From SPDF01 sp963699825 (lineage in GTDB: Bacteria > Gemmatimonadota > Gemmatimonadetes > Gemmatimonadales > GWC2-71-9), in assembly GCA_963699825.1 (NCBI GenBank), contig CAVOVI010000004.1, positions 186,001 to 250,000 of the forward strand: a DNA stretch of 64,000 nt. Direction: 5' to 3'. Numbering within the stretch: the stretch's first letter is position 1; the number at the start of each line of letters is the position of its first letter. Position numbers and translations under genes: made by a program. Of this stretch, positions 31,870-40,303 are shown piece by piece. A model generated the notes under the pieces. The model searched no databases and was not told where the DNA came from. It saw only the letters and a program-made list of their open reading frames with translations.

Positions 31870-32604
31870 TCAGTCGAGCGATTCGATCTTGACGATGATG
31901 GTGGTGATGTTGTCGAGGCCGCCGCGGCGGTTCGCTTCCATGATCATCTTGTCGACCCACGCCTGAGGGCCCTGCGGATCGGCCAGGATCTTGACCAGCT
32001 GCTCGTCTTCGAGCATGCCGGTCAATCCGTCGGAAGCCAGGAGAATGATGTCGCCGGCGTGGAGATCGCCGAAATAGACATCGGGCACCACGTCGCTGCC
32101 CGCGCCAACGCACCGGGTGATCACATTGCTGTATGGGTGGACCCGCGCCTGCTCAGGTGTCAGCAGACCGGCATCCACCTGCTCCTGGACATAGGAGTGG
32201 TCGCGGGTGATCTGGAGAAATTCGCCGTCGCGGAGGAGATAGGCCCGGCTGTCGCCGACCTGGCCGATGAAGTACCGCCCCGGCAGAAGAATCAACGCGG
32301 TGGCGGTGGTTCCCATGCCGCGCTTGTCGTGCTCGGAGAGGGTGCGCTCGAAGATCGCCTCGTTGGCCGTGACCATCGACCGCGCGATGCGTTCGGAGGC
32401 CTCGGCATCCGGCAATCCGCGCAGCGACCCGATTTCCCGCGAGATGATCCGCACCGCCATTTCGCTGGCGACCTCGCCCGCGGCATGTCCTCCCATTCCG
32501 TCAGCGACGATGAAGACCCCGCGCTCCGCCAGCATGAGGTAGGCGTCCTCGTTGCCGGAGCGGACAATGCCGACGTCAGTTCGGGCGGCGCATGTGAAGT
32601 GCAC
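31870..32604 (-). CDS. PP2C-family serine/threonine phosphatase
   Basis: 244 aa, GTG start with GAGG upstream. PPM/PP2C motifs are complete: RSGNEDAYL, FIVADGMGGHAAGE, GMGTTATALIL, GQVGDSRAYLL, LLASDGLTGML and GGLDNITTIIVKI. The conserved aspartates coordinate two metals. Cytoplasmic, no TM segment. It follows the triple-FHA gene by 9 bases, so phospho-threonine signalling is implied, yet no Ser/Thr kinase gene is in the window. Confidence 0.95.
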   Translation of the reverse strand: MHFTCAARTDVGIVRSGNEDAYLMLAERGVFIVADGMGGHAAGEVASEMAVRIISREIGSLRGLPDAEASERIARSMVTANEAIFERTLSEHDKRGMGTTATALILLPGRYFIGQVGDSRAYLLRDGEFLQITRDHSYVQEQVDAGLLTPEQARVHPYSNVITRCVGAGSDVVPDVYFGDLHAGDIILLASDGLTGMLEDEQLVKILADPQGPQAWVDKMIMEANRRGGLDNITTIIVKIESLD

Positions 32605-32613
32605 GGGGCCTCG

Positions 32614-33924
32614 TTAGCGACGGAAAAAGTAGTAGGCAACCGCGGCCACGGCCGCGGCAAGAGCCGCCACGAGGAAGATCCACCTCGTCCTGGATCTCGG
32701 GGCCGGCGCGCGTGTTCGCGCCCGCTTCGGACGGTTCGGCACGGCCGAAGGGCTCGGTACATCTGGCGTCTTCGGCGGACTGGGCCGCGTCATCGGCATA
32801 CGGGGGGTCTCAGGGATGGAGATGGCGCCCACCACCCGGGTCCCCCCGCCGACCGGCTGCGGCCCGCGAAGGTCCGTCGGATCGAACATGACCGAAACAT
32901 CACCGAACCGCACGGTCGATCCAGGCATCAGGGGCACCTCCCCACGTACCTGGTCGCCGTCGACGAACGTCCCGTTCGTGGAACCCAGGTCCGTCAGGAC
33001 CCAGAGCTCCTCACGTCGCTGCAGCTTGGCGTGCGATGCGCTCACACTCTCTTCACTGAAGACCAGGTCGTTATAGTCGGCGCGCCCGATGTTCACGACT
33101 GGCGTCCGTATCGGCAGCCGCTGGCCGCGGAGGCTGCCACTCCGCACCAGGACCGTGGCCAGCGGGGGCGGTGCCGTCGGCCGCGACGGAAAGGACGGGA
33201 CCATGGACGGAATTCCGTGGGCGGTGTCGTACAGACGGTGCGCCGCGCCCGGTGGGGGCGAATCCGTCTTCTGCACCGCCTCCGCGTAGAACCGGAACTC
33301 CGCCGGCCCGATCTTCACGATGTCGCCACGGCTGAGGGTGTGGCGCTCACTCGTCCGCCTGCTGTTGACCAACACCCCGTTCGCACTGAAGTCCTCGAGG
33401 ATGTAGCCCGCCGGGGTGTTGGCGATGACGGCGTGGCGCCTGGATACGTCGGTCGACTCGATGACGATGTCGCACGACGCCTCGCGCCCGAAGACCAAAG
33501 GGCCCTGGCCGACCTGGTACTCCCGCCCATCGCTGAGACTGACGAGCCGGCCACCACTCGTCGGTCCCGAGGGGCTCGGGCTCTCGCCGGGTACGGTGGC
33601 GGCACGCAATGCCGTCGCGTCGGCCAACTCCGTGGCCCCGGCCTGGCGCTCGTCGACCACCACCAGCTCCACCACCCCAAGCTGGATCTTGTCCCCGTGC
33701 AACAATGGAACGGGGTCGGCGCTCAAGCGGACCCCGTTGACCAGCACCACCGCGTCTGGACCTGCCGTTCGGATCGAAGCGCCGGCACTCGAGGCATGCA
33801 CGAGTGCGTGGCGCTCAAGCACACCGGGGTGCTCCAGATTCACCGCCGCCGCGGACGACGATCCGAGGACGGATTCTCCGATGGGCATGGGCCAACGGCG
33901 GCCACCGAGTTCAAGCTGAATCAT
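32614..33924 (-). CDS. Triple-FHA protein with C-terminal membrane anchor
   Basis: 436 aa from ATG at 33924; a longer frame reaches into the ABC gene. Three FHA-like modules: about 1-85 (degenerate; ALVHASSAG, VVLVNGVRL), about 110-205 (FGREASCDIVIESTDVSRRH, then ANGVLVN), and about 235-330 (IGRADYNDLVFSEESVSASH, then DLGSTNGTFVDG). A Pro/Arg-rich linker leads to the TM anchor WIFLVAALAAAVAAVAYYF at the extreme C terminus, leaving the FHA modules in the cytoplasm. FHA domains bind phosphothreonine; the adjacent PP2C is the probable antagonist. The preceding TAGGTT box suggests its own leaderless promoter. Confidence 0.88.
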   Translation of the reverse strand: MIQLELGGRRWPMPIGESVLGSSSAAAVNLEHPGVLERHALVHASSAGASIRTAGPDAVVLVNGVRLSADPVPLLHGDKIQLGVVELVVVDERQAGATELADATALRAATVPGESPSPSGPTSGGRLVSLSDGREYQVGQGPLVFGREASCDIVIESTDVSRRHAVIANTPAGYILEDFSANGVLVNSRRTSERHTLSRGDIVKIGPAEFRFYAEAVQKTDSPPPGAAHRLYDTAHGIPSMVPSFPSRPTAPPPLATVLVRSGSLRGQRLPIRTPVVNIGRADYNDLVFSEESVSASHAKLQRREELWVLTDLGSTNGTFVDGDQVRGEVPLMPGSTVRFGDVSVMFDPTDLRGPQPVGGGTRVVGAISIPETPRMPMTRPSPPKTPDVPSPSAVPNRPKRARTRAPAPRSRTRWIFLVAALAAAVAAVAYYFFRR

Positions 33925-33931
33925 CTTCGAA

Positions 33932-33937
33932 AACCTA
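33932..33937 (-). promoter_or_regulatory. TAGGTT -10-like box before the FHA gene
   Basis: On the minus strand TAGGTT ends 7 bases before the ATG at 33924; no Shine-Dalgarno intervenes. It includes the TAG stop codon of the upstream ABC gene, so it may be coincidental. Confidence 0.25.
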
Positions 33938-35734
33938 CCCCGTGCCCGCCCGGGAAGGCAAGGAAGCGTCCTGCGCCGCCAATTGCAGGCGGTAGAGCCT
34001 CTCGTACAGCCCCCGCTGCTCCAACAGCTCCCGATGGGCACCCCGCTCCCGGATCTCCCCGTGGTGGAAGACCAGGATCTCGTTGGCATGGAGGATGGTA
34101 CTCAACCGGTGGGCCACCACGATGCTGGTCCGGCCGGCCATCAACTCCCCGATGGCCTGCTGGATCTGGGCCTCGGCCTCGGTGTCCACCGAGCTGGTGG
34201 CCTCGTCGAGCACGAGGATCCGGGGGTCGAGGGTCAGCGCTCGGGCGAAACTGAGGAGCTGGCGCTCGCCGACGCTCAGCGACTTGCCCCGCTCGCCCAG
34301 CACGTGCCCATATCTGGCCGGGAGGCGTTCGATGAACCGGTCGGCGCCGACGCGTCGGGCGGCGAGATGGGCCGCCTCCTCGGAGACCGGGGCATCGAGG
34401 CGCAGGTTGTGGAGCACATCGCCCGAAAAGAGGAAGAGATCCTGCTGGACGAACCCGATAAACCGCCGCAGTTCGGCCGTGGGGAGGTCCCTGATGTCCA
34501 CGCCGTCGAGCGTGATCCGACCCCGCTCGGGATCATAGAATCGAAGCAGGAGGCTGATGACCGTCGTCTTCCCCGCCCCGGTCTGCCCGACGATTGCCAC
34601 CGTCTGCCCGGGCGACGCGGTGAACGAGATGTCCCGCAACACCCACGCCCCGTCAGGCCGGTACCGGAACCAGACCCCCTCGAACCGGACTTCTCCCCGC
34701 ACTGGCCGCGGGAGGAGCACCGGCGTCACCGGTTCGGGCACGGTGACCGGCGCATCAAGCAATCCGAAGATCCGCTCCGAGGAGGCCATGGCGCTCTGCA
34801 CGATATTGAACTTCTCGGACAGATCCTGCAGCGGCTGAAAGAACCGTCTGGTGAGCTGGATGAACGCGGCCAGCGTCCCGACCGTCAGCGTCTGGTCCGC
34901 GAAGCGGACCCCACCGTACCACAGCAGCAGTGCCACCGCCACCGAGCCAAGCACTTCGATGATCGGAAAGAAGACCGCGTACACCGTGATGGAACGGAGG
35001 TGGGCCTCCAGGTGCGACTGGTTGACTGTCGCAAACTCGTCGGCGGCGGCACGCTCGCGCCCGAAGAGCTGCACGATCCGCATGCCGGACAGGTGCTCCT
35101 GGAGGAAGCTGTTCAAGCGGGCGAGCCGGACCCGGATGTCGCGAAACGCCTCGCGGACCTGCCGGCGGAAGAGATAGGCGGTGAGCCAGACCAGCGGAAT
35201 GACCGCGAACGCCACCAGCGCGAGGCGCGAGTCGGTCCAGAGCATCAACCCCATGATCGCGAGCAGGGTGAAGAGGTCACCGAAGATCGCGACGACCCCG
35301 GAGGAAAAGAGCTCGTTCAGTGTCTCGACGTCGGAGGTCACCCGGGTCATCAACCGCCCCACCGGATGCCTGTCAAAGTACGGAATGCTGAGCCGCTGCA
35401 GGCGGCCAAAGATCTGCATCCGCAGGTCGTGCATCACGCCCTGCCCGATGTGCGTCGTCAGGAGTCCCTGAGCGTACTCGGTGCCAAATTCGAGGAGGAG
35501 GGCGGCCAGGTAGGCGGCGGTGAGCGTGCCGAGGAGGCCGAGGTCCCGTTGGGGGACCGCGACATCCAGCACCTGTTTCGTCAGCACCGGACCGACGAGC
35601 GTCAGAAATGCGTTGACGATGAGGAGTACGACTGCGAGCGCCACCAACCCGCGCCGTGGGCGGAGGTAGGCCAGCATTCTCCGCATCAGCCGCGAATCGT
35701 ACGACCGACTGAGGGCGTCTTCCTGCAGGGTCAT
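33935..35734 (-). CDS. ABC exporter, fused membrane and ATPase domains (MsbA-like)
   Basis: 599-aa half-transporter expected to dimerise. Six TM helices fill about residues 25-310. The nucleotide-binding domain has Walker A GQTGAGKTT, Q-loop GFVQQDLFLF, signature LSVGERQLL (LSVGE in place of LSGGQ), Walker B ILVLDEATSSVD and H-loop VAHRLST. The signature variant is common in this subgroup. Substrate (lipid, LPS precursor or drug) cannot be read. The ATG overlaps the stop of the flippase-like gene, suggesting joint envelope-lipid function. Confidence 0.93.
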   Translation of the reverse strand: MTLQEDALSRSYDSRLMRRMLAYLRPRRGLVALAVVLLIVNAFLTLVGPVLTKQVLDVAVPQRDLGLLGTLTAAYLAALLLEFGTEYAQGLLTTHIGQGVMHDLRMQIFGRLQRLSIPYFDRHPVGRLMTRVTSDVETLNELFSSGVVAIFGDLFTLLAIMGLMLWTDSRLALVAFAVIPLVWLTAYLFRRQVREAFRDIRVRLARLNSFLQEHLSGMRIVQLFGRERAAADEFATVNQSHLEAHLRSITVYAVFFPIIEVLGSVAVALLLWYGGVRFADQTLTVGTLAAFIQLTRRFFQPLQDLSEKFNIVQSAMASSERIFGLLDAPVTVPEPVTPVLLPRPVRGEVRFEGVWFRYRPDGAWVLRDISFTASPGQTVAIVGQTGAGKTTVISLLLRFYDPERGRITLDGVDIRDLPTAELRRFIGFVQQDLFLFSGDVLHNLRLDAPVSEEAAHLAARRVGADRFIERLPARYGHVLGERGKSLSVGERQLLSFARALTLDPRILVLDEATSSVDTEAEAQIQQAIGELMAGRTSIVVAHRLSTILHANEILVFHHGEIRERGAHRELLEQRGLYERLYRLQLAAQDASLPSRAGTG

Positions 35735-36831
35735 CCGGAAGGGGCCGGGCCGGCGGTCGCCGGCGCGGGTGCTTCGTCCAGCTCCTCGAGTCCCTTGATT
35801 CCCTGGCGCACCCAGCTGGAAAAGACCAGCGCGCCGAACGCAATCGTGAAGTAGCTGAGGATGGTGCGCCAGGCGAGGGTGTACAGCGGCGTCAGGGCGG
35901 CCGGCACGTAGGCGGTCATGACGATGGCGGAGAGGACTTCCGCGATGCCGCTGGCCCCGGGCGTCGGGGCGAAGTAGAGGAGGAAGGTGATCAGGGTCTG
36001 TACCAGCAAGACATCAACGAAATGCGCCTGGATGCCGATGACACGGAGGGCCACGTACCCGGCGAGCAATTTGTTGGCGTGGGACGGACCGGAAAGGAGC
36101 GTCGCCCAGAAGAGGGACAGCCACCCGCGTGGCGTGTTGAACCTGGCCACCGCCTCATGCGCCTCATCGATGCCGACCAGCAGCTTCTCCAGCTTGGCCT
36201 CGATCCGCCGACTCCGGCGTCCGGCCCAGACGGCGATGCGATGGATGGCCTTGCTCGCCACCTGCGGAAAGACAATCACCACGATGAGGAGGACGCCGAG
36301 CGTGGCGAAGACGCCCAGTGTCCCCAGAAAGAGGTCGTAGAGCGAAAGGCCGAGGAGGTCGCCCTTCGATCCAAGCGACTGCCCGGCGCCGAGGAAGATG
36401 GCCAGGGGGCCGGTAATGCCGAAGAAGACGATGGTGGCAACGAAGGTGACCAGAGCGGTGGTCATGCCCACGGGAACACTGACCCCGTACCGACGCATCG
36501 TATAGACCATCATCGGAGCCGCACCGGACTGCAACGGCGTCAGGTAGGCTGCCCAGGCGCTCATGCCGCCGGCCAGCAGCATCCCCTTCAGGGGCGGGTT
36601 GGGGTGGAGTTCACGCGCGACCACCCAGATCCGGAGTCCCCCGCCGATCCAGTCCATCGAGGCAAGCCCGAGGCCCACGAGGACCCATCCCCAGTGCAGC
36701 TGGGTCAGGCCGTGGAGGAAGGCCGGGAGATTGTCCCCATAGAAGAGAACGGCGACATACCCCACCAGGGAGATGCCGACGAAGACCTCGAACCCGCGCA
36801 GGAGCAGCTTTGGGGAGAGTGGATTGGCCAT
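35731..36831 (-). CDS. Lysylphosphatidylglycerol synthase TM-region/UPF0104-like protein
   Basis: 366-aa polytopic membrane protein with about eight TM helices, first at about 12-32 (FEVFVGISLVGYVAVLFYG). Conserved stretches MSAWAAYLTPLQSGAAPMM and LLYFAPTPGASGIAE match the flippase-like domain of LPG synthases and AglD-type proteins. There is no catalytic aminoacyltransferase domain, so it is the transmembrane module alone, often involved in lipid or glycan flipping. The stop overlaps the ABC exporter start. Confidence 0.85.
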   Translation of the reverse strand: MANPLSPKLLLRGFEVFVGISLVGYVAVLFYGDNLPAFLHGLTQLHWGWVLVGLGLASMDWIGGGLRIWVVARELHPNPPLKGMLLAGGMSAWAAYLTPLQSGAAPMMVYTMRRYGVSVPVGMTTALVTFVATIVFFGITGPLAIFLGAGQSLGSKGDLLGLSLYDLFLGTLGVFATLGVLLIVVIVFPQVASKAIHRIAVWAGRRSRRIEAKLEKLLVGIDEAHEAVARFNTPRGWLSLFWATLLSGPSHANKLLAGYVALRVIGIQAHFVDVLLVQTLITFLLYFAPTPGASGIAEVLSAIVMTAYVPAALTPLYTLAWRTILSYFTIAFGALVFSSWVRQGIKGLEELDEAPAPATAGPAPSG

Positions 36832-36870
36832 GAGTGCGGAAACGTACGGGTCGGCAGAGGCGCGGTCAAC

Positions 36871-36876
36871 TATCTT
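36871..36876 (+). promoter_or_regulatory. TATCTT -10 box for leaderless uvrA
   Basis: TATCTT ends 5 bases before the uvrA ATG at 36882, and there is no Shine-Dalgarno. Divergent from the flippase-like gene, whose start is 51 bases away. Confidence 0.45.
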
Positions 36877-36881
36877 TTGGC

Positions 36882-39683
36882 ATGCCGCCCGAAGTGATCC
36901 GGATCGTCAACGCACGCCAGCACAACCTCAAGGGGGTGACCGTCGACCTCCCTCGGCGGGTGCTGATCGTCGTGACCGGCCCTTCCGGCTCCGGCAAGAG
37001 TTCCCTGGCGTTCGACACCCTCTATGCCGAAGGGCAGCGCCGGTACGCCGAATCGCTGTCCACGTACGCCAAGCAGTTCCTCGACCGGATGCCAAAACCG
37101 CTGGTGGACCGCCTGGAGGGGATCGCTCCCGCGGTGGCCATCCAGCAGCACAACCCGGCCACCTCGAGCCGCTCGACGGTGGGCACGGCCACCGAGGTCT
37201 ATGACTACCTGCGGCTGCTCTGGGCACGGGCGGGCACCACCTATTGCCGGCAATGCGGCGGGCCGGTCCGACAGGACACCCCGCAGGAGGCTGCCGCCGC
37301 CGTGGAAGCCCTTGGTGCCGGACGGTACCAGGTCTGCTTTCCGCTTCCGGCGTCCGCGCGAAACAGCCATACCGCCATCGTCGAGAACCTGAAGGCACTG
37401 GGATTCCTGCGACTCCTGGCCGACGGAGAACCGGTGCACCTCGAAGCGCTTGAGGCGTACCCCGACCTGACCGAGGTGGCGGACCTGCTCATCGTGGTGG
37501 ACCGGCTGGAGGCGGGCCGCGGCTCCGCCAACCGACTGGTGGAGGCGGTGAGCACGGCGTTCCAGGAAGGGGAAGGCGTCGCGGTGGTGGTGCACGACGC
37601 CGGCCGGCTTCGGTTTACGGAGCACCCGAGTTGCAGTCAGTGCGATACCCCCGCGCGAGCACCCACGCCCGCACTCTTCTCGTTCAATAGCCCGGGCGGT
37701 GCCTGCGCCGCCTGCACCGGCTTCGGTGCGGTGCTGGAATACGATGAATCGCTGATCGTGCCGGACCCCAGCCTGGCCCTCTCCGACGGGGCCATCGACC
37801 CGTGGACCAAGCCGCGGTACGAAGCGCGGCGCCGCCTCCTGCTCGAAACCGCGAAGAAGCACGGCATCGACCCGAACCGCCCGTGGGCTCGCCTGAAGGC
37901 GACCGATCGCGCCCTCCTCCTCACGGGCAAGTCAGGGAAGTTCCTCGGGATCATCCCCTTCCTCCGGGGCTTGGAGCCGAAGCGCTACAAGCAGTACATC
38001 CGTGTCTTCCTGCGACAGTACCAGTTGGCGCTCACCTGCCCCACCTGCAACGGGAGCAGGCTGAATGAGCACGCGCTGGCGGTCCGCATCGGCGGCGACA
38101 CGATTGCCGACGTCAGCGCGCGCCCGGTCGGAGCACTGCGCAGCTGGCTGCAGGGGCTGACCCTGAGCCCCGAACGGCAGCAGGTCGCCCAGTTGATCCT
38201 CGAGCAGCTTGATGCCCGGCTCCGATACCTCGACGACGTGGGCCTCGGCTACCTCACCCTCGATCGACAGGCTCGCACCCTCTCGGGCGGCGAGGCCCAG
38301 CGCATCGCGCTGTCGAACGCGCTCGGGTCTCAGCTGGTGGATTCGATGTACGTCCTCGACGAGCCGTCGATCGGACTGCACCCCCGTGACACCGACCGCC
38401 TGCTTGCCCTCCTGCGTCGCCTCCGCGATCTCGGCAATACCGTCATCGTCGTCGAGCACGATCTCGCCGCCGTCCGCGAGGCCGACTTCATGCTGGAGCT
38501 GGGGCCCGGCGCCGGCGAGCGGGGCGGGACGGTCGTCCACGCCGGCCCTCCCCTCGAGGCGGTCGACACCCTCACCGGCCAGTACCTCTCGGGTGAGAAG
38601 CGCATCGCCGTGCCCAGCGCCCGACGCCCCGCTGGCCCCCTCTGGCTGCGAGTGCAGGGAGCCACGCTGCACAATCTGAAGGGCGTGGACGTCCGCATCC
38701 CGCTCGGGACAATGACGACGGTGACCGGGGTGTCGGGCTCGGGGAAGAGCACCCTCGTACATGACATCATCTACCGTGAACTCGAGCGTCGACTCCACGG
38801 CGGTCATTCCGCGAAGTCACATCTCGGCGAGCTCGTGGGTGCGGTGGGGGATCTGACGGGGTCCGAACTGGTGTCCGATGTCCTGCTCGTGGACCAGTCA
38901 CCGATCGGCCGCACGCCGCGTTCCAATCCCATCACGTACGTGAAGGGGTTCGACGAGATCCGCGAGCTGTTCGCCAGCCAACCGCTGTCGAAGGCTCGCG
39001 GGTACACCGCCTCGACCTTCTCCTTCAACCTGGAGGGAGGACGGTGTGAGGCGTGTGACGGGGCCGGCCACGTCCAGGTGGAGATGGTGTTCCTGGCCGA
39101 TGTCTTCGTTCCCTGCGAGATCTGCGGCGGGAGCCGATACAAGCGTGAACTGCTCGACGTGAAGATTCACGGCGCATCCATCCACGACGTGCTGCAGTGG
39201 ACCGTGGAAGAGGCGATCACCCGGTTCCGGCACCAGCCGAAGCTCGGGACCGCGCTCTGGCACCTCCACCAGGTCGGGCTCGGCTACCTCCGCCTCGGGC
39301 AGCCGGCCACGACGCTCTCCGGCGGCGAGGCGCAGCGGCTCAAGATCGCGCGGGAACTCGCCGGTGCGAAACGCAAGGGAGGACGCAAGCTCTACATTCT
39401 CGACGAACCAACCACCGGGCTCCATCTCGACGATGTCCGTGTGCTGGTCCAGGTCCTCGATCGCCTGGTGGATGCCGGGAACACCGTCCTCCTCATCGAG
39501 CACCACCTCGATGTCATCAAGAAATCCGACTGGATCATCGATCTCGGCCCCGAGGCGGGCGATGCGGGAGGGCAACTCGTCGTGGAAGGGACGCCGGAGG
39601 AGGTTGCGGCGTGCCAGGATTCGCTGACGGGCCGGTACCTGCAGTCGTACCTCGAGCCCGCCGGGACGGAGGCGACGGTGTGA
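36882..39683 (+). CDS. uvrA: Excinuclease ABC subunit A (UvrA)
   Basis: 933-aa DNA-damage-recognition ATPase with two ABC modules. Walker A motifs TGPSGSGKSSL (N-terminal) and TGVSGSGKSTL (C-terminal), two SGGEAQR signatures, and zinc modules CRQCGG, CSQCDTP...CAACTG, CPTCNGSR and CEACDGAGH...CEICGGSRY. The insertion region reads AIQQHNPATSSRSTVGT, where classical UvrA has IDQK-type sequence, so it may be a lineage-specific or second UvrA form. ATG at 36882 gives the conserved start RIVNARQHNLKG. The TGA shares one base with the glycosylase ATG. Confidence 0.93.
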   Translation: MPPEVIRIVNARQHNLKGVTVDLPRRVLIVVTGPSGSGKSSLAFDTLYAEGQRRYAESLSTYAKQFLDRMPKPLVDRLEGIAPAVAIQQHNPATSSRSTVGTATEVYDYLRLLWARAGTTYCRQCGGPVRQDTPQEAAAAVEALGAGRYQVCFPLPASARNSHTAIVENLKALGFLRLLADGEPVHLEALEAYPDLTEVADLLIVVDRLEAGRGSANRLVEAVSTAFQEGEGVAVVVHDAGRLRFTEHPSCSQCDTPARAPTPALFSFNSPGGACAACTGFGAVLEYDESLIVPDPSLALSDGAIDPWTKPRYEARRRLLLETAKKHGIDPNRPWARLKATDRALLLTGKSGKFLGIIPFLRGLEPKRYKQYIRVFLRQYQLALTCPTCNGSRLNEHALAVRIGGDTIADVSARPVGALRSWLQGLTLSPERQQVAQLILEQLDARLRYLDDVGLGYLTLDRQARTLSGGEAQRIALSNALGSQLVDSMYVLDEPSIGLHPRDTDRLLALLRRLRDLGNTVIVVEHDLAAVREADFMLELGPGAGERGGTVVHAGPPLEAVDTLTGQYLSGEKRIAVPSARRPAGPLWLRVQGATLHNLKGVDVRIPLGTMTTVTGVSGSGKSTLVHDIIYRELERRLHGGHSAKSHLGELVGAVGDLTGSELVSDVLLVDQSPIGRTPRSNPITYVKGFDEIRELFASQPLSKARGYTASTFSFNLEGGRCEACDGAGHVQVEMVFLADVFVPCEICGGSRYKRELLDVKIHGASIHDVLQWTVEEAITRFRHQPKLGTALWHLHQVGLGYLRLGQPATTLSGGEAQRLKIARELAGAKRKGGRKLYILDEPTTGLHLDDVRVLVQVLDRLVDAGNTVLLIEHHLDVIKKSDWIIDLGPEAGDAGGQLVVEGTPEEVAACQDSLTGRYLQSYLEPAGTEATV

Positions 39684-40303
39684 TGGCACCATTCGACGCA
39701 GCAGCGGCGGTCCGCCACCTTCGCAAGGTGGACCCGCGCCTGGCCGCGGTCATCCGGGAGGCGGGGCCCTGTGGCCTGGAGCCTCGCTTGCGATACCCGC
39801 CGTTCGAGGAGGTGCTGGAGTCGATCGTCTACCAGCAGCTGAGCGGGAAGGCCGCAGCGACGATCTATGGCAGAGTCAGAGGCCTCTATCCGGCGCGGCG
39901 GGTGCTCTCGCCCCAGGCACTGCTGGACACCCCGGATGAGGTGCTGCGGGGTGCCGGGCTCTCCCGCGCCAAGCTGGCGGCCGCCAAGGACCTTGCCGCC
40001 AAGACGCTCGAGGGCGTCGTGCCAACTGCCGCCGCGCTCCGCCGCATGCCGGACGACGAGATCATCGAGCGACTGACCGCGGTGCGCGGTGTGGGGAAGT
40101 GGACGGTGCAGATGCTGCTGATCTTCCGGCTCGGGCGGCCCGACGTGCTGCCGGTGCATGACCTGGGGATTCAGAAGGGGTTCAAGAAGACATACCGCAC
40201 GCGGCAGTGGCCGAAGCCGGAGCGGATCGAGCGCGATGGCGAGAAATGGCGGCCCTTCCGGTCGGTGGCCTCCTGGTACCTCTGGCGGGCGACCGACGCC
40301 TAA
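39683..40303 (+). CDS. DNA-3-methyladenine glycosylase (AlkA/HhH-GPD)
   Basis: 206-aa base-excision glycosylase for alkylated purines. Helix-hairpin-helix LTAVRGVGKWTVQML (about 131-145) and catalytic Asp D160 in LPVHDLGIQ. No iron-sulfur cysteines, so it is AlkA/Mag-like rather than Nth/MutY. YQQLSGKAA near residue 50 is typical. Translation is coupled to uvrA through TGATG, tying nucleotide and base excision repair together. It converges with the antiporter gene by a 4-base overlap. Confidence 0.92.
   Translation: MAPFDAAAAVRHLRKVDPRLAAVIREAGPCGLEPRLRYPPFEEVLESIVYQQLSGKAAATIYGRVRGLYPARRVLSPQALLDTPDEVLRGAGLSRAKLAAAKDLAAKTLEGVVPTAAALRRMPDDEIIERLTAVRGVGKWTVQMLLIFRLGRPDVLPVHDLGIQKGFKKTYRTRQWPKPERIERDGEKWRPFRSVASWYLWRATDA

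Noticed and set aside
31033..34254. A 1073-residue open frame on the plus strand
   Set aside because: It is antisense to MacB-like, PP2C and FHA genes whose motifs are complete. Composition (Arg, His, Asp, Gln rich) is that of a GC-rich shadow frame.
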